43,039 bases of DNA from Gammaproteobacteria bacterium (GTDB lineage: Bacteria; Pseudomonadota; Gammaproteobacteria; GRL18): NCBI GenBank assembly GCA_026196615.1, contig JAPHSW010000012.1:1-43039 (forward strand). Direction: 5' to 3'. Positions 1 to 8,693 of this stretch are shown piece by piece. Both the position numbers and the translations under genes were made by a program. Below the pieces are notes generated by a model. The model did not search any database and was not told the DNA's origin. It worked only from the letters and a program-made list of their open reading frames with translations. Each line of letters opens with the position of its first letter. Position 1 is the first letter of the stretch.

Positions 1-481
1 AAATCAATTGCGACTGGTTGAAGGACGTTTTGGTAGGATATTATCAAGTGATTCAGCGACTTATGAGCTAAAGCTACCGCAAAGCGGTTTTGTTCAACAA
101 TTAAATATACGGAAACACGAATATTGGATAAGCACGATTTCGTATTTCTCTTTCCTATACTATCAGATACTATTGATTTTAAAGGATATATTTAATATAG
201 CATAGTAAAAAACAAGAATCAGTGTTTTTCTTGATAGACTGAATTTTTATCTCTGCTTTTTGAAATTGGAATCTTGAACTAGGTAGTCTCACTAATTGCA
301 GCATATAGTAAAAATTTAGATTGAGTTTATGTGAAGTAAAAATTACTGATTTTTTAGAAAAGAGGTAAGCTGTATTATATAAATAAATTAATGGTTTAAG
401 ATAAAACAAACAATTTGTATTAAGTGAAAATTAGCCCATGCTTACTACCAGAAATTTGCATTTCGTGATATTTAATAAATT
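1..481. other. Window-edge region without a convincing gene
   Basis: Two plus-strand frames are open at the left edge. One runs to a stop near 205 and the other to a TAA at 69-71, so either could be the tail of a gene cut by the window edge. I recognise neither product, and after about 120 the longer frame turns into low-complexity AT-rich sequence. A minus-strand frame at 179-409 is Lys/Ile/Tyr-rich with no family resemblance. A 7-bp inverted repeat (451-457 with 477-483) overlaps the stop codon of the minus-strand gene ending at 482. Nothing else stands out. Confidence 0.3.
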
Positions 482-3055
482 TCAACCTTGACGCTCATGA
501 AGTAAATTTTTTAACTGATTTAGCATCATATCCTGTATCTTATGAAGCTCCATTAACTTTGACTGAGGCTCAATCTTTTGTCTTTGTAAATTGCACAGTT
601 CTTCACCTAATTGATGAATTTTTTCATGTAGAGGTAAAATTGATTGGTAACTTTTTAAACCACCATAACGTTCTTTACCTTTCCCTTTAAACCACTGACC
701 AAACCGACATTCATTAGTTGACAACGGAGGTAACATTACACTTTTACTATCATTATAGTCTTCTATGGCTCGAACCCATGCACGATGCTCAATACCGGCA
801 TAGAGCAATGTGTAATCATCTTTGTTAATTTCCTGTACTTGCTTCCAACGTAGATCGGGTTGCCAGCTTGCTACCCATTCAGGAAATTCATCAGCAGGCA
901 TGGGACGAGCAATACCAAAACCTTGAGCAAACTCACAGCCCAATTGCAACAATAATTCACCATGTTCAACCGTTTCTACACCTTCAGCAATAACTTCACG
1001 TTGAAATGCTGAAGATAAGCCAAGTATACCTTCCAGAATAGCAAGATCTTCTGGATCATTTAACATATCACGAACAAAGGAACGGTCAATTTTCAAAGTA
1101 GAAGCAGGTAAACGCTTTAAATAAGTCAATGAAGAATACCCAGTTCCAAAATCATCTAATGCAAACTTCACTCCTATTTTCTTGCACTCATCAATAATAT
1201 TAGAAACATAAGTAATGTCTGCTAATGCACTAGTTTCTAGTATCTCTAATTCTAAAAAATGACTTTCCACACCAGAGTGTTGCTGTAGATTTGAATTTAA
1301 TTTTGAAATAAAGTCAGACTGCTGTACTTGCAATGCAGAGATATTAACACTGATTGATTTTTTTAAACCGATTTCATGCCATGCTTCTAATTGAGTTAAT
1401 GCATTCGAGATCACCCAATCACCAAGCTCAATTAAAAGAGAATTATTTTCAATGACAGGTAGAAATTCAACGGGTGATAATAAACCAAGTTCAGGGTGTT
1501 GCCACCGTATCAAAACTTCAGCTCCAATAATATCCCCGGTACGCATATTTACTTTTGGTTGGTAATACAAAACAAATTCTTTATTCTCAAACGCTTGTCG
1601 AATACGTTCAAGACTTTCATGATGTCCTCGAATGTTAGTATCTTGTACTGTATCAAATATATGAAATTGATTTTTTCCACTTAACTTGGCTTGATACATG
1701 GCCTGATCTGCTTGCCTTAAAAGTTGGTCAGCATCAATTGTTTCTTTTTGAGGAAAAAAAGTGACTCCTAAACTGGCTGATACTTGCAATTCAATCTTAT
1801 CAATATGCACTGGCTTTGAAGCAATCGAAAGTAGGCGTTCCAAAAACTGAACATAATCATTTTTATCTGAAAGTTCACTTAATACAGCAACAAATTCATC
1901 ACCACCTATACGCGCAAATGTATCTTTATCTCGAAGTGTATTATTCAATCGTTTAGCCAAAATAACCAATAGTTGATCACCTATATCATGACCATAATTG
2001 TCATTAATATCTTTAAAGCCATCCAGATCAAGATAGACCACAGCAAGTAGTTGAGAATGACACTGCACATGACTCATGGAGTGCTGTAATCTTTTGGATA
2101 AAAGCACCCGATTTGGAAGGTTTGTCAATGCATCAAAATGTGCAATGTATTCCAACTGCTGTTGATACTCTTTTTTTCGAGTAACATCTTCCTTAATGGC
2201 TAAATAATTAACAATTTTTCCTTTCGAATCAACAACAGGAGCTATATGCGCATGCTCCCAATATAATTCACCATTTTTTCGACGATTCTGGATATCACCT
2301 TCCCAGGCTTTTTTGGAAGAAATTGCACTCCATAATTCAACATATGTCTTTTTTGAGGTTTCTCCAGACTGTAAAATTTTGGGGTTTTGTCCAATAACTT
2401 CTTTTGCATGATACCCTGTAATTTTTTCAAATGCTGGGTTTATATAGGTTATTTTAGCATTTGAATCGGTTATAACTATTGATAAAGGACTCTGTTCTAC
2501 AGCTTGAGAGAGTATTCGTATTTGTTCTTTAGATTGTGTTATCTCTGTGTTCTTCTGGGATGCTTCATAAACTGAAGTGATACTTAATTGAATAGTATCT
2601 CGGAAACGCTTCATCAACTTCCGATACTTGTTAGAATGTTTATTTTTCTTGGAATCTAAGATACAGAGTGTCCCAAATATTTCTCCTGTTGGCCATGTAA
2701 GTGGCAGGCCATAATAAGAAATCATTCCAAGTTCAATATCAGGATTATGCTCCCATAATGGATCATTCAAAGCATCTGGAACCAATAATTCCTGATGTGT
2801 GTCCATTACAGTTTCACAATATAAACCAGTATCCAGGGTTGCCCTCTCTCCTGATTTATATACATTTTTTTTATTATTACTTTTAACAAAAACTTCGATT
2901 TCATGTGGGTGAACACGCATGATTAATGCGGCGGGAACATTAATAATTTCAGCAATAAGGTCAGTGGTTTCCTGCCAGTTATTCATTACTTCAACTGGTA
3001 TAGATAGGTGTTCAATAATAGAGTATTTGGAAACCATTCTAGCTTGATTACTCAA
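482..3055 (-). CDS. GAF-PAS-GGDEF-EAL-CZB cyclic-di-GMP signalling protein
   Basis: Soluble 857-residue cyclic-di-GMP enzyme; no membrane segment is seen. Domains in order: GAF (about 20-160), PAS (about 185-305, with ITDSNAKITYINPAFEKITGY), GGDEF (intact GGDEF near residue 384, so cyclase activity is plausible), EAL (about 490-740) and a C-terminal CZB zinc-binding domain (about 755-857). The EAL signature reads EVL, but the other catalytic-site motifs are present: SVNIS, LEILE, DDFGTG, LKIDRSF, AEGVET and AQGF. Phosphodiesterase activity is therefore likely. The CZB part has the expected His (EHRAW), Cys (ECRFGQWF) and paired His (LHEKIH). CZB domains bind zinc tightly and control the cyclase DgcZ of E. 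coli; fused after GGDEF-EAL it probably gates one or both activities. It lies 230 bp upstream, in gene order, of an HD-GYP gene on the same strand. Domain calls are secure; which activity dominates is inference. Confidence 0.93.
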   Translation of the reverse strand: MSNQARMVSKYSIIEHLSIPVEVMNNWQETTDLIAEIINVPAALIMRVHPHEIEVFVKSNNKKNVYKSGERATLDTGLYCETVMDTHQELLVPDALNDPLWEHNPDIELGMISYYGLPLTWPTGEIFGTLCILDSKKNKHSNKYRKLMKRFRDTIQLSITSVYEASQKNTEITQSKEQIRILSQAVEQSPLSIVITDSNAKITYINPAFEKITGYHAKEVIGQNPKILQSGETSKKTYVELWSAISSKKAWEGDIQNRRKNGELYWEHAHIAPVVDSKGKIVNYLAIKEDVTRKKEYQQQLEYIAHFDALTNLPNRVLLSKRLQHSMSHVQCHSQLLAVVYLDLDGFKDINDNYGHDIGDQLLVILAKRLNNTLRDKDTFARIGGDEFVAVLSELSDKNDYVQFLERLLSIASKPVHIDKIELQVSASLGVTFFPQKETIDADQLLRQADQAMYQAKLSGKNQFHIFDTVQDTNIRGHHESLERIRQAFENKEFVLYYQPKVNMRTGDIIGAEVLIRWQHPELGLLSPVEFLPVIENNSLLIELGDWVISNALTQLEAWHEIGLKKSISVNISALQVQQSDFISKLNSNLQQHSGVESHFLELEILETSALADITYVSNIIDECKKIGVKFALDDFGTGYSSLTYLKRLPASTLKIDRSFVRDMLNDPEDLAILEGILGLSSAFQREVIAEGVETVEHGELLLQLGCEFAQGFGIARPMPADEFPEWVASWQPDLRWKQVQEINKDDYTLLYAGIEHRAWVRAIEDYNDSKSVMLPPLSTNECRFGQWFKGKGKERYGGLKSYQSILPLHEKIHQLGEELCNLQRQKIEPQSKLMELHKIQDMMLNQLKNLLHERQG

Positions 3056-3111
3056 TTGTTAATTCTCAGGGTCTGAAAGTTCTCATACTACATAGTAACT
3101 TTCCCTGTAAG

Positions 3112-3125
3112 CCGATTTATATCGG
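3112..3125. repeat. Small inverted repeat upstream of the GGDEF-EAL-CZB gene
   Basis: CCGAT at 3112-3116 and ATCGG at 3121-3125 are separated by TTAT, about 55 bp upstream of the minus-strand gene starting at 3055. It could be a short operator or a weak hairpin in the leader. I tested it as a FliA -10 element on the minus strand; the matching -35 is absent. Confidence 0.25.
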
Positions 3126-3287
3126 ACTAGAATAGCATAAAGAAGAATCTCTATAGATAAATTATAGGAGAGTTTATGGCATAATTCAAACTGAAAACCT
3201 GAGGATAAAAACAACCAATATATAATAAATTGGTATTATAGTGCTGGAATAGTATAGAGACTGATTTCTAATGACATAACGCTTTTT

Positions 3288-4547
3288 TTACAATGAAGAA
3301 AAACCTTTTTGAATCACCCCGCTATTATAAAACTTCATAATATCAATACCATAATCTATCGGTCTCACGGTACGTTTTATAGTATACATTTCACCGCCAA
3401 CATCCTCTTCTCTTTTGGACAAGTCGATTAGCTTTTCTTTTTTAGGTTTTTTGTCCGCACCTAACAGTAAAATAATTTTAGGGCGCAATTTTTCATCCTG
3501 ATTCACTTCCACAACAATGGCGATTTCATCATTCGTTAATTGCACAGTACTGCCTGGTGGATAGACACTCAGACACTCAATAAATTTCAGAACTAACGCA
3601 TAATCAAGATGTTTACCACTCATTTTAGTCATAATATCAATAGCTTCTAAATGACTACAACCTTTACGATAGACTCGGTCACTGGTCAGTGCATCATACA
3701 TATCAGTAATCGCAACAATTCGAGTCGCGCGAGTTAATTTGTCTTGACCAATTCCTCTAGGATAGCCTTTTCCATCCACTCTCTCATGATGAGAATAGGC
3801 TACATTAATAACCGACAAAGGTACTCGACCTTTAGATTTTTTCAAAATTTTCAGACCAAGAACGGTATGGTACTTCATGATCTTAATTTCTTTGCCTTCT
3901 AATTTCCCAGGCTTATTCAGGATTTTATTAGGAATTAACATTTTGCCCATATCATGTAGCATCCCACATAGACCAAGGTCTTTAAGCTCTTTTTCAGATA
4001 AACCAATATGACGTCCCAAAGCCACTGAGAGGACGCAGACATTCATACTGTGTTGAGAGGTATATTCATCACGATTTTTTAATTGTGTTAGCCACATCAG
4101 CGCATCAGGCGTTTTTATTACACTATGTACCACATGATCAACAGCTTCTTTGGCTTCTTCTATATCAAGATTTTGATTCACATCAACACTTTTTAAAAAG
4201 CCTTGAATCAAGCGTGATGTTTTACTAAAAATTCTATCAGCACGAGAAATTTCTTGAATAAAAGTACGGATCTTTTTAGGAGGAGCAGGATAAACGATTT
4301 CTTTACGTTTTTCTTCTTGTAAAAATTGGACTTCTTTTTCTATGACACGAGTCGTATCAATATAAACAAAATTACAGACTTCCTGTACCTGAGCAATATG
4401 TTTGTCTGTTGTCAGAAAAAAGCCTTGAAATAAAAATGGAGATTCTAACCATGGGCGATCTAATTCAGTAACATACATACCCAGTACCAGTTGTTCAACT
4501 GATATTTTGTGTTTTATTAATTGGGTATCAAGTGTTGTTTTCTTCAT
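3288..4547 (-). CDS. HD-GYP domain cyclic-di-GMP phosphodiesterase with DUF3391 N-terminus
   Basis: Cytoplasmic 419-residue protein that should hydrolyse cyclic-di-GMP to GMP. The N-terminal 100 residues (LVLGMYVTELDRPWLESPFLF and onward) match the DUF3391 module usually found before HD-GYP domains. The HD-GYP domain (about 155-340) has HSMNVC, the HD pair in LHDMGKM near residue 199, the HH of SHHERVDGKGYP with an intact GYP, and ITDMYDALTSDR. All metal-ligand positions that can be judged are present. It follows lolD by 81 bp on the same strand, so it may be the last gene of that operon or have its own promoter. No clear Shine-Dalgarno precedes the ATG. It could also be annotated as a response-regulator-like phosphodiesterase, but there is no receiver domain. 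Confidence 0.92.
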   Translation of the reverse strand: MKKTTLDTQLIKHKISVEQLVLGMYVTELDRPWLESPFLFQGFFLTTDKHIAQVQEVCNFVYIDTTRVIEKEVQFLQEEKRKEIVYPAPPKKIRTFIQEISRADRIFSKTSRLIQGFLKSVDVNQNLDIEEAKEAVDHVVHSVIKTPDALMWLTQLKNRDEYTSQHSMNVCVLSVALGRHIGLSEKELKDLGLCGMLHDMGKMLIPNKILNKPGKLEGKEIKIMKYHTVLGLKILKKSKGRVPLSVINVAYSHHERVDGKGYPRGIGQDKLTRATRIVAITDMYDALTSDRVYRKGCSHLEAIDIMTKMSGKHLDYALVLKFIECLSVYPPGSTVQLTNDEIAIVVEVNQDEKLRPKIILLLGADKKPKKEKLIDLSKREEDVGGEMYTIKRTVRPIDYGIDIMKFYNSGVIQKGFSSL

Positions 4548-4628
4548 CTGTAATTTCGTCAGATTATATAACTAAAACAAGTCAGATCAGTGTTCCTTCA
4601 GATACTCACTTACAAAGTATCAATATGG

Positions 4629-5339
4629 TTACATTGTAATATGGGATAAATTTCCATCTGATAGCATGAGCACATTATCCATACGCGAAGCCAACTTTTC
4701 ATCATGAGTTACAAGCACCAGACTGATGTTCATTTCTTCATTCAATTTTATCAGTAACTCATAAACTTGTTTTGCAGTCGTATTATCTAAATTACCGGTC
4801 GGTTCATCAGCTAGCAAACACTTTGGATTGGTCACTAAAGCTCTGGCAATAGCTGCACGTTGTCTTTCACCACCGGATAACTCTCCGGGTTTATGTTTTA
4901 AGCGATGACTCAATCCCACCTGCTCTAACAAATGAGATGCTTTTTCTTTTGCCTGAGCGCTACTATCTCCACGAATTAACAAAGGCATCGCCACATTTTC
5001 CAATGCAGTAAATTCTTGTAATAAATGATGAAACTGATAAACAAAGCCTAGCGTCTTATTGCGTAAAATTCCAAGTTTTTTTGCATTTAATTGGCTCACA
5101 TCACAGCCATTAACCAATAATTTACCTGACTTTATCTTATCCAGTCCCCCCATCATGTATAACAAGGTACTTTTTCCAGAACCAGAGGCACCAACAATGG
5201 CAAGACGCTCCCCAGTTTTAACCTGCAAATTCACGTTCTGGAAAATATCAACCCGACTGGTGCCATCATCAAAATACTGACTCAAATTTTGGCAATCAAT
5301 AATAATATTACTGTTCTCTTTATTCATGGAATTATTCAT
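4629..5339 (-). CDS. lolD: Lipoprotein-releasing ABC transporter ATPase LolD
   Basis: ATPase of the inner-membrane Lol complex that extracts mature lipoproteins and hands them to the periplasmic chaperone LolA. In its 236 residues are the Walker A motif GASGSGKST (residues 50-58), a Q-loop region FVYQFHHLLQEFTALENV typical of LolD, the ABC signature LSGGERQRAA and the Walker B LLADEPTGNLD. The ATG overlaps the end of the upstream permease gene by 8 bp, which implies translational coupling. Length and motifs match the family. The general MacB/LolD family is broad, but the neighbouring LolC/E-type permease settles the assignment. Confidence 0.93.
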   Translation of the reverse strand: MNNSMNKENSNIIIDCQNLSQYFDDGTSRVDIFQNVNLQVKTGERLAIVGASGSGKSTLLYMMGGLDKIKSGKLLVNGCDVSQLNAKKLGILRNKTLGFVYQFHHLLQEFTALENVAMPLLIRGDSSAQAKEKASHLLEQVGLSHRLKHKPGELSGGERQRAAIARALVTNPKCLLADEPTGNLDNTTAKQVYELLIKLNEEMNISLVLVTHDEKLASRMDNVLMLSDGNLSHITM

Positions 5340-6579
5340 ATCGAAGTGCCTCAGCAGGTTGAACTCGCGAAGCTCGCCAGGCGGGATAAATGGTTGCCAT
5401 AACGGTCAGTGAAAATGAAATAGTTGCTGTCGTTATCACATCAGACCACTTCATTTCAGAAGGCAAATCACTAATTAAATAAACTTCAGGTGCTAAAAAT
5501 TTTATTCCCAAAACACTTTCTAAAGCAGGCACTATGGTTTCTATATTTTGAGCGGTCAATATTCCTGTCACAACCCCCAGGAGTGTTCCAACCAATCCAA
5601 TCAACATCCCCTGAGAAATAAAAATACGCATAATCATACTTGGACTGGCTCCAAGAGTTCTCAATATGGCAATATCAGCTTGTTTATCATTAACCACAAT
5701 AACCAGAGTCGAAACAATATTAAATGCTGCAACGGCAATGATCAAAGAAAGAATAATCAGCATCATGGTTTTTTCAATATTAATAGCTCGAAATAAATTA
5801 GCATGATGCTGAGTCCAGTCGATAACACGATGATAGCCAGGAATTTTCCCTTCTATTTCTCGACTGATACGAGGGGCATCGTACAAATCATCCAGCTTCA
5901 AACGAATACCAGTTACCAGACCTTTCATTTTAAATAATGTTTGTGCATCTCGAATGTGTATAAGTGCCATATTGGCATCATATTGGTTATGCCCCATTTC
6001 AAAAATTCCAACCACAGTAAAACGCTTGAGTCTCGGCATAATACCCGCAGGAGTCACATTTGCTGAAGGTGTTACCATAGTGACTTTTGAGCCAACCACA
6101 GCACCAATCGAGCGAGCCAGATAACGTCCAAGAATGATGCCATATTTTTTTTCATTCAGTGCTTCATAACTGCCACGATACATATTCTTTGAAACTTCTG
6201 AAACACTTTTTTCTTCTTCTGGAACAACACCACGAATCAATGCGCCATGAACATTTGAGTCATTGGTTAACATGCCTTCTTTAAGGATGTAAGGTGCAGC
6301 ACCTTCGACATGGGGTTGTTGTTCAACCAATTTATCAAGAGATTGCCATTCCTTCATTTTACCGCTCATACTACTAATTGTTGCATGAGAAGCCATCCCT
6401 AAAACACGATCTCTTATCTCCGATTGAAATCCATTCATAACTGATAAAACAGTAATAAGAGCCCAAACACCAACTGCAATGCCCATAAATGAGCTGAGAG
6501 TTATAAAAGAAATGAATTGGTTTCGACGCTTTGCACGAGTGTAACGAAAGCCAAGAAAGAGTGATAATGGTTTAAACAT
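5332..6579 (-). CDS. lolC: Lipoprotein-releasing ABC transporter permease (LolC/LolE family, possibly LolF-type)
   Basis: Inner-membrane permease partner of LolD. The start is placed at the ATG giving MFKPLSLFLGFRYTRAKRRN, 14 codons inside the longest frame, because LolC/E proteins begin this way and an AGGAA lies upstream. That gives 415 residues, the usual length. One membrane segment lies near residues 25-50, followed by a large periplasmic domain (including the EMGHNQYDANMALIHI hook-like stretch). Three further segments lie after residue 260 (MMLIILSLIIAVAAFNIVSTLVIVV and onward), and a conserved C-terminus ends in YPAWRASRVQPAEALRYE. No second permease lies after lolD, unlike the lolCDE order of E. 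coli. Either the partner is elsewhere or this is a single homodimeric LolF-like subunit. Confidence 0.88.
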   Translation of the reverse strand: MFKPLSLFLGFRYTRAKRRNQFISFITLSSFMGIAVGVWALITVLSVMNGFQSEIRDRVLGMASHATISSMSGKMKEWQSLDKLVEQQPHVEGAAPYILKEGMLTNDSNVHGALIRGVVPEEEKSVSEVSKNMYRGSYEALNEKKYGIILGRYLARSIGAVVGSKVTMVTPSANVTPAGIMPRLKRFTVVGIFEMGHNQYDANMALIHIRDAQTLFKMKGLVTGIRLKLDDLYDAPRISREIEGKIPGYHRVIDWTQHHANLFRAINIEKTMMLIILSLIIAVAAFNIVSTLVIVVNDKQADIAILRTLGASPSMIMRIFISQGMLIGLVGTLLGVVTGILTAQNIETIVPALESVLGIKFLAPEVYLISDLPSEMKWSDVITTATISFSLTVMATIYPAWRASRVQPAEALRYE

Positions 6580-6629
6580 ATGTGTTAAAAGTGTTCCTGT
6601 TAAAGCACTGTAAAAAAACAAAAATTTAA

Positions 6630-7433
6630 TTAATTGTCTACGACTGATAATTTTCTTGTTAGATTAATTCCATCTGGAATCCATTTATTAGAAAGTGTTT
6701 TACCAGAAAAAGTGACACCATAAGCCAGAACTTCAACACCATTTTCTTGTACCTGAGCAAGTGTTTCAGCATATACAGGATCGATTTCTTTGGCTGCACG
6801 AACTGTTTTTATATCATCTCGTTGAACACAAAAAAGGATCACACCACGATGCCCTTGCTTCACCATGTGTTCCAATTCACGCAAGTGTTTTGTACCTCTT
6901 GCAGTGACAGCATCTGGAAATGCTGCAATACCTGATTCAAAGCTGGCTGTTACATTTTTTACTTCAATATAACATTTTTGACCATCATTTTGGGTTAATA
7001 ATAGATCGATGCGACTTTTTTCTTGACCATATGGTACTTCTGTCTCAATTTGCTCGTAATCACCGGGTTGATCACATAGTTCAGAAATTGAACCATTTTC
7101 AATTGCTTCTTTAACCAGTTTATTGGCCAATAGAGTATTAATTCCAATAAGATTTGTTACTTCAGAATTTGAATTTTGAGACGAGGCATCATTCGTTGAT
7201 GAAAGCTCCCAACTATACAGATATTTGCGCTTGGGATTTCGGCTATTACTGATCCAGACAGTACTGCCAGGAATAGCACAGCCTGTCATAGACCCCGTGT
7301 TTGCAGTATGAATCGTTATGAATTTTGTTTTTTTTCCTTGAACTTCTATTTCTGTCTCTAACTCAATGTCTGCCAAAAAGCGTTTATATCGTTTAATTAA
7401 GCGGGCTTTGATTAATGGTTCAGCATATTTCAT
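6630..7433 (-). CDS. sfsA: SfsA family protein (sugar fermentation stimulation protein A)
   Basis: SfsA was named for stimulating maltose metabolism in E. coli; it has a nuclease-like fold and its exact role is unsettled. The sequence shows the family landmarks: LIKRYKRFLADIE at the start, HTANTGSMTGCAIPGSTVW, SRNPKRKYLYSWEL, the SRIDLLL and CYIEVKNVT region with the acidic/Lys residues of the nuclease-like site, FPDAVTARGTKHLREL and VEVLAYGV. At 267 residues it is about 30 longer than E. coli SfsA. The extra length is an Asn/Ser-rich insert near residues 95-110 and a C-terminal extension. It sits 45 bp after the aminotransferase gene and 50 bp before the permease gene, consistent with one transcript. 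Confidence 0.9.
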   Translation of the reverse strand: MKYAEPLIKARLIKRYKRFLADIELETEIEVQGKKTKFITIHTANTGSMTGCAIPGSTVWISNSRNPKRKYLYSWELSSTNDASSQNSNSEVTNLIGINTLLANKLVKEAIENGSISELCDQPGDYEQIETEVPYGQEKSRIDLLLTQNDGQKCYIEVKNVTASFESGIAAFPDAVTARGTKHLRELEHMVKQGHRGVILFCVQRDDIKTVRAAKEIDPVYAETLAQVQENGVEVLAYGVTFSGKTLSNKWIPDGINLTRKLSVVDN

Positions 7434-7478
7434 TTATTCAATTTTAAGATAACCGTCAGAGTCTATGAGAGAAAGGCA

Positions 7479-8693
7479 TTAAACATTTGAGCTTTGCAAA
7501 AAAACACTCAAGCGTTGTACTGCCTGTTCCAGAGAATTAATTTCTCTGGTATAAGCAAAACGAATATAGCGCTCAGGATGATTATGACCAAAATCAATAC
7601 CTGGAGTAACAGCAACACCTGTAGCAGCTAAAATTTCATGTGCCAGAGTCATACTATCATCAGTAAAAGCGCTACAATCACAATAAAGATAAAATGCACC
7701 TTGTGGTTTAACGGGTATTTTGAAACCCAGTTCTAGTAACTTAGGATAAAGATAATCTCTACGTTGCTGAAAAATCTGTCGCCTTTGTTCCAATATTTCA
7801 ATGGTTTCAGGTAAAAACGCAGCCAGTGCTGCTTCTTGAGCAGTGGTTGGAGCCGCCAGAAATAAATTTTGAGCTAGATGATCACAAGCTTGCACCAAAT
7901 GTTCAGGTACAATACACCAGCCTAAACGCCAGCCCGTCATTTGAAAATATTTAGAAAAGCTGTTGATAATTATGACATGTTCATTCTGCTCTCCTGAATT
8001 ATCCTCTTTCTGGCAAGAAGACAATGCACAAGTGGGTTCAATGTCATAAACCAGACCTTGATAAATTTCATCAACAATCAGATAGGCATTTTTATCTTTA
8101 ACCAGTTGGATGATTTTCTTCATTTCATCTTCTGGAACGATAGTGCCTGTTGGGTTGGCTGGGGATGCAATGAGTACTGCTTTGGTATTCTGTTGCCAGT
8201 TTTGTTCAATAATGTCAGCGGTTAACTGATAAGATGTTGATTCATCGACACCAATTGCCTGTATTTCACCATCCACAAAGCGTATAAAATTTCGATTACA
8301 GGGATAGCCTGGATCAGCCAACATAACAGCATCACCTGAACCAATCAACGCCCCAATGATGAGCAACAAAGCACCAGAGGCTCCCGTGGTAATAACAACA
8401 TTTGATGCAGCCACGTTCAAAGAATATTGAGTCTGATAAAAATCCGCAACCGCATGCCTTAGAGACATCAGACCAAGACTGGGAGTGTAATGAATATCGC
8501 CTCGTTTTAAGGCTTCAATACCAGCATCAATAATAGGTTGTGGTGTATTAAAATCCGGTTCACCCACTTCCAGGTGAATGATATCCTCACCCTGCTGTTC
8601 CAGTGCCTTGGCTTTACCCAATAAATCCATCACATGAAATGGTTCAATCTTTTCCATGCGTTTTGCCAGTGGTGTTTGTTGCTTCACCGACAT
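7479..8693 (-). CDS. Pyridoxal phosphate-dependent class I/II aminotransferase
   Basis: A fold-type I aminotransferase of 404 residues. The PLP-binding lysine is Lys248 in NSFSKYFQMTGWRLGW. The domain also shows HLEVGEPDFNTP near the N-terminus, the ASPANPTGT loop, IVDEIYQG (PLP-ring Asp) and the substrate-carboxylate Arg in RYIRFAYT near the end. This pattern fits the aspartate/alanine aminotransferase-like branch; the substrate cannot be set from sequence alone. The ATG overlaps the stop of the upstream phosphatase gene by one base (TAATG), a classic coupled start. Aminotransferases of this branch often lie beside sfsA and dksA in gammaproteobacteria, so this is probably a housekeeping enzyme. 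Confidence 0.88.
   Translation of the reverse strand: MSVKQQTPLAKRMEKIEPFHVMDLLGKAKALEQQGEDIIHLEVGEPDFNTPQPIIDAGIEALKRGDIHYTPSLGLMSLRHAVADFYQTQYSLNVAASNVVITTGASGALLLIIGALIGSGDAVMLADPGYPCNRNFIRFVDGEIQAIGVDESTSYQLTADIIEQNWQQNTKAVLIASPANPTGTIVPEDEMKKIIQLVKDKNAYLIVDEIYQGLVYDIEPTCALSSCQKEDNSGEQNEHVIIINSFSKYFQMTGWRLGWCIVPEHLVQACDHLAQNLFLAAPTTAQEAALAAFLPETIEILEQRRQIFQQRRDYLYPKLLELGFKIPVKPQGAFYLYCDCSAFTDDSMTLAHEILAATGVAVTPGIDFGHNHPERYIRFAYTREINSLEQAVQRLSVFLQSSNV

Noticed and set aside
8-205. Plus-strand frame at the left edge
   Set aside because: No family resemblance, low-complexity end and a competing frame; cannot be supported as a gene from the fragment available.
179-409. Minus-strand frame of 76 codons
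   Set aside because: AT-driven composition with no conserved pattern and no ribosome site.
3112-3126. TCCGATAT (minus strand) considered as a FliA -10 for the GGDEF-EAL-CZB gene
   Set aside because: The region 11 bp upstream does not resemble TAAAGTTT.
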